A stretch of 23,951 nucleotides of DNA, from positions 1 through 23,951 of the IMG/VR virus record IMGVR_UViG_3300006875_000165; one strand, given 5' to 3'. The DNA comes from a virus. The position numbers and the translations under genes are program-made. Below are positions 21,590-23,951 of this stretch, one piece after another. Position 1 is the stretch's first letter; every line of letters starts with the position of its first letter. The notes under the pieces are model-generated. The model had not been told where the DNA came from and ran no database searches. It worked only from the letters and a program-made list of their open reading frames with translations.

Positions 21590-22030
21590 CGCTCCCGACG
21601 GAGTCGGGTAGACGGGATGACCGCTGTGAAGCGGTTGGGACGCTCCCGCCTCGCTGCGCTCGTTGGGCTGACGCCCTCACTTCGTTCGGTTGTCCTCGAG
21701 CAACCTTTGACCACGCTGCCGGGGCTGTCGCCCAGGCTGGTGGACTGAGGTTGTTGCTACGCGCTGGTTGGTGGCCGTTCCGGTCGGGTGGTCTAGTGCG
21801 CGTTCCCCCCGTCGGGTGCCCTCGCTGGCCGACTGCCGGACCTTGACGATGTCCACTCGTTGTTTGTGTTACTGCTTCTACCTGACGTCTTACCCAAGAC
21901 AACGGGTCCTACTGATCGCTTGCAATGGCGCGTCAGGTCGGTCCCCGTTTCCGGCCACGAAAACCCTACGCGCCTGACAGAACAGGACTGCTGCGGGTTG
22001 CGCCACGCTCGTGAGCCTCCCGGCTGACGG
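21590..22030 (+). ncRNA. Candidate structured RNA
   Basis: About 440 bases with no believable gene but many perfect short stems. They include CCCGAC/GTCGGG (21594-21608), ACCGCT/AGCGGT closed by a GTGA GNRA-type tetraloop (21620-21635), GGGA/TCCC (21637-21647), GGGC/GCCC (21665-21676), and a nested arm with CAACCT/AGGTTG (21701, 21748), CCAC/GTGG (21711, 21740) and GGGC/GCCC (21722-21733). Further on are CCTGACG/CGTCAGG (21881, 21931), a pseudoknot-like hairpin at 21887-21907 and AGCC/GGCT (22014-22025). The strand is assumed from the promoter-like words at 21288-21316 and from the GNRA loop. I do not recognise the family. It lies between the two divergent operons. Confidence 0.4.
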
Positions 22031-22053
22031 CGATGTCTTCAGATCACTATGCC

Positions 22054-22079
22054 CCTACCATACACCTCTTTATGGTAGG
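22054..22079. promoter_or_regulatory. Palindromic operator before packaging operon
   Basis: CCTACCATA (22054-22062), eight bases, TATGGTAGG (22071-22079): a perfect 9-bp inverted repeat, 36 bases before the first gene of the packaging operon. TATGGT within the right arm resembles a -10 box, although no good -35 word is seen. It could be a repressor site that covers the promoter, or an RNA hairpin in the leader. Confidence 0.6.
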
Positions 22080-22114
22080 TTGAGGTGTGGAGAAGTCCGA
22101 AAGGGGAAAAAAGT

Positions 22115-22399
22115 ATGACCCGAGTTGAAGAACTCATGGAATCCGTCAGTCGACTCGGTAACGACATGCTTGTCGCCCAGGCTCGGGCCGCTCTCGAGAT
22201 CGACGGCCACGACCCCACCCCCGAGTTCTGTAAGGCGGCGTTCATCGGTTCCGCCCATGTTGAGGAACTTGCCCGCCGTGCACACGACGCCGGAACCCTC
22301 ACCGCACAAGAATCCATAGCCACCCAGTCAGTAGCGGCGCTCTCCATGCAAATTTGGGCGACCCTACATGACATCCTCACCGGAAAGATCGAACTATGA
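22115..22399 (+). CDS. Hypothetical protein, packaging operon
   Basis: A 94-residue helical protein. ATG 22115 is chosen because AAAGGGGA lies eight bases upstream; a GTG at 22085 would add ten unnatural residues. It begins MTRVEELMESVSRLGNDMLV and contains VAQARAALEIDGHD and GSAHVEELARRAHDAGTLTA. No DNA-binding or enzyme motif is recognised. It overlaps the ribbon-helix-helix gene by ATGA and is transcribed with the terminase genes, so a packaging or regulatory role is possible. Confidence 0.68.
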   Translation: MTRVEELMESVSRLGNDMLVAQARAALEIDGHDPTPEFCKAAFIGSAHVEELARRAHDAGTLTAQESIATQSVAALSMQIWATLHDILTGKIEL

Positions 22400-22560
22400 C
22401 CGCAGCAGAACTTGAGAAACCCGTCCTCATCAACCTGCGAGTAACAGTCGCCTGGCGGGACTTCGCCCACGATCAAGCCCGAAAGCACGGGATGACCCTC
22501 ACCGCGTACATCAAGACGCTGATCGAACTCGCCGCAAAGACCGACACACCCAATGGCTGA
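22396..22560 (+). CDS. Small ribbon-helix-helix protein
   Basis: A 54-residue protein linked by an ATGA overlap to the previous gene. The sequence from residue 9 fits a ribbon-helix-helix fold: strand PVLINLRVTV, helix AWRDFAHDQARKHG and helix LTAYIKTLIELAAK. Such small proteins repress their own promoter through short palindromes. The inverted repeat at 22054-22079 is the nearest candidate site. Its end overlaps the start of the following gene by eight bases. Confidence 0.72.
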   Translation: MTAAELEKPVLINLRVTVAWRDFAHDQARKHGMTLTAYIKTLIELAAKTDTPNG

Positions 22561-23107
22561 ACGGAAAGTGTGGAAAGACGCCGCAGAAATCGCTGACGGC
22601 ATCGAAGGACGCAAACCTTCCGCCCCACGCCCACCCAAACTTGTCGTCGACAGCATCGCAGACCTCCCGGTTATCAGCAAAGCCGAAAAACAGCAGGTTG
22701 CTAAAGCGAAACGGGCCGCCGACATCGAAGAAGCCAGGGTTCGTAAGTCGCTCAATAAGGAAGAACAACGCAAACGAGCCGACCAACTCAAGGTATTGGG
22801 CGAAGAATTGCTCGCTCGAGGGGTGGCAAGCCGAGAAATCCTGCCCAAATTGGCGCAATCCATCATCGTCGACCTCGGACTACGGCTCGTATCAGGCGAA
22901 TGGGAGATCAAATCGGCTGAAGAAGCCACCAAAGTGTCCAAAATTTGGTATGACATCCTCCGTTTGGAGATGGGACAAGCCACAACGATCAACGAACAAC
23001 GTGTCGGCAGCCCCGAAGACCGCATGATGCGTCTCGAAGAACTCAAATTGGAAGCAAAACGGCGTGTCGAAGCCGGATTACGGGCAATCGGAGACGGAAA
23101 CTCGTGA
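22553..23107 (+). CDS. Candidate terminase small subunit
   Basis: A 184-residue basic, mainly helical protein directly before the terminase large subunit, with which it shares GTGA. Residues 40-85 are a charged coiled-coil-like stretch (KAEKQQVAKAKRAADIEEAR, then KSLNKEEQRKRADQL), and 85-150 look globular (ASREILPKLAQSIIVDLGLR). The position and helical nature fit a small terminase that recognises phage DNA for packaging, but no helix-turn-helix is obvious, so it could be a different accessory protein. Confidence 0.55.
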   Translation: MAERKVWKDAAEIADGIEGRKPSAPRPPKLVVDSIADLPVISKAEKQQVAKAKRAADIEEARVRKSLNKEEQRKRADQLKVLGEELLARGVASREILPKLAQSIIVDLGLRLVSGEWEIKSAEEATKVSKIWYDILRLEMGQATTINEQRVGSPEDRMMRLEELKLEAKRRVEAGLRAIGDGNS

Positions 23108-23951
23108 ACCTGCTCTCCGACGACGAATTCGTCCAACTCACCGCCCAAGAACAAGACGAATACCTCAAACTTCTTGAGGCCGACCTCACCGCCTGGCGGT
23201 TGACCGGCAACGAACGCCAAGAACGAGCCAACATCCTCGTAAAGAAAACCGATTGGCTCCTCTACGGAGGAGCGGCCGGTGGCGGAAAGAGCGAACTGCT
23301 TGCCTATCACGCACACGAACTATCCACCAAATACCCCGGACATCGCACACTTCTCGTCCGTACCGCCCTGCCGGAACTACGACGCTCACTCATCATCCGC
23401 AGCCAAGTCCGATACGCCCAACTGAACGTCCCCGCCCAGTTGCGATCCATCGACAACGTCAAAGCCTGGTGGTACGACAACGGTTCCATCATCGAATACG
23501 GCTATTGCGCTCGAGACGAAGACGTCGGCCAGTTCATGTCAGCCGAATACGACTTCATCGGATTCGACGAAGCAACACAGTTCACCCCCTACCAAATGCT
23601 CATGATGTCCGGCCGTCTACGCACCAGCCGCAAAATGACCCAAATGGGCGTCCGAACCCACGTCATGTTCGCCACCAACCCAGGCGACAAAGGCCATACG
23701 TTCCTCTACAAAATGCTGGTCCAACCCACCAACAACGGCCAATACGCCGTCGTCTACGACGTCCGAGAAGGATTCGAAAACCCCGACATTGTGAGACGGG
23801 TAGAACTACCGCTCGACAACACGGAACTGGCGAGTACCATCATCCCGCACGACCCCAACGATCATCTTGTGGTCGCCTTTGTCCCATCGACGGTAGACGA
23901 CAACCCACACATCGACCCGTCGTACCGCAAACACCTGTCGATGCTTCCCGA
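23104..23951 (+). CDS. terL: Terminase large subunit, partial
   Basis: The gene runs off the window end after about 282 codons. It starts at GTG 23104, overlapping the previous stop by GTGA. TerL is the ATPase and nuclease that drives DNA into the capsid. The ATPase domain is clear: Walker A GGAAGGGKS at about residues 55-63, Walker B YDFIGFDEATQF at about 149-160, with the catalytic acid in DE, and the coupling motif VMFATNPGDKGHTF further on. The nuclease domain lies outside the window. The missing portal and capsid genes should follow to the right. Confidence 0.93.
   Translation, partial: MNLLSDDEFVQLTAQEQDEYLKLLEADLTAWRLTGNERQERANILVKKTDWLLYGGAAGGGKSELLAYHAHELSTKYPGHRTLLVRTALPELRRSLIIRSQVRYAQLNVPAQLRSIDNVKAWWYDNGSIIEYGYCARDEDVGQFMSAEYDFIGFDEATQFTPYQMLMMSGRLRTSRKMTQMGVRTHVMFATNPGDKGHTFLYKMLVQPTNNGQYAVVYDVREGFENPDIVRRVELPLDNTELASTIIPHDPNDHLVVAFVPSTVDDNPHIDPSYRKHLSMLP

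Noticed and set aside
21590-22030. tRNA or tmRNA
   Set aside because: No T-loop (GTTCGA-type) and acceptor stem could be placed together, so I only call a generic structured RNA.
22039-23316. 425-residue open frame on the minus strand
   Set aside because: It covers the packaging operon and part of terL in antisense; low-complexity Ser/Arg content and no ribosome site.

Overview
The window reads as part of a tailed double-stranded DNA phage genome of an actinobacterial host. Genes are densely packed, often joined by ATGA or TAATG overlaps, and they include a terminase large subunit, an endolysin, a RecT annealing protein, a RusA-like nuclease and a WhiB-like regulator. WhiB proteins are confined to actinobacteria and their phages. 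Two exported proteins have Thr/Pro-rich linkers and one promoter looks leaderless, both common in actinobacteria. I suspect an aquatic Acidimicrobiia-type host, but that is inference. Several small proteins resemble families I remember from uncultured marine podoviruses of the HTVC010P kind. No RNA or DNA polymerase is seen in this window.

Layout. (1) 14-1408, plus strand: small lipoprotein, membrane protein, a small protein, an M15-like peptidase endolysin and a holin-like protein, forming a lysis block. (2) 1429-10146, plus: three unknown proteins and a giant 2005-residue protein, probably internal or ejected virion proteins. (3) 10143-12007, plus: RusA-like nuclease and small proteins, including DUF6321-like and DUF6496-like families. 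(4) 12120-16675, plus: exported lysozyme/transglycosylase-like protein, then from a probable leaderless promoter a recombination and regulation block (unknown partner, RecT, WhiB fusion, winged helix, lipoprotein, zinc-binding and ribbon-helix-helix proteins). (5) 16578-17498, minus: a tyrosine-recombinase homologue that lacks most catalytic residues. (6) 17732-21004, minus: a tightly overlapped operon of mostly unknown genes around a GP88-like protein. (7) 21005-22114: about 1.1 kb without a convincing gene, rich in hairpins. (8) 22115-end, plus: packaging operon with a ribbon-helix-helix protein, a candidate small terminase and TerL, which runs off the end. Portal, capsid and tail genes are presumably outside the window.

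The most striking feature is a composition island at about 17.70-21.25 kb. The palindrome CTCGAG occurs there about 63 times by hand count, against roughly one per kb elsewhere. The excess continues through the non-coding part, so it is a DNA-level signal and not only codon usage. Copies of a 13-bp dyad, TTGTANNGTGCAA, lie just outside both edges of the island, and the degenerate recombinase sits beside the left edge. Together with a possible structured RNA at 21.59-22.03 kb, this island is the best candidate for something undescribed.
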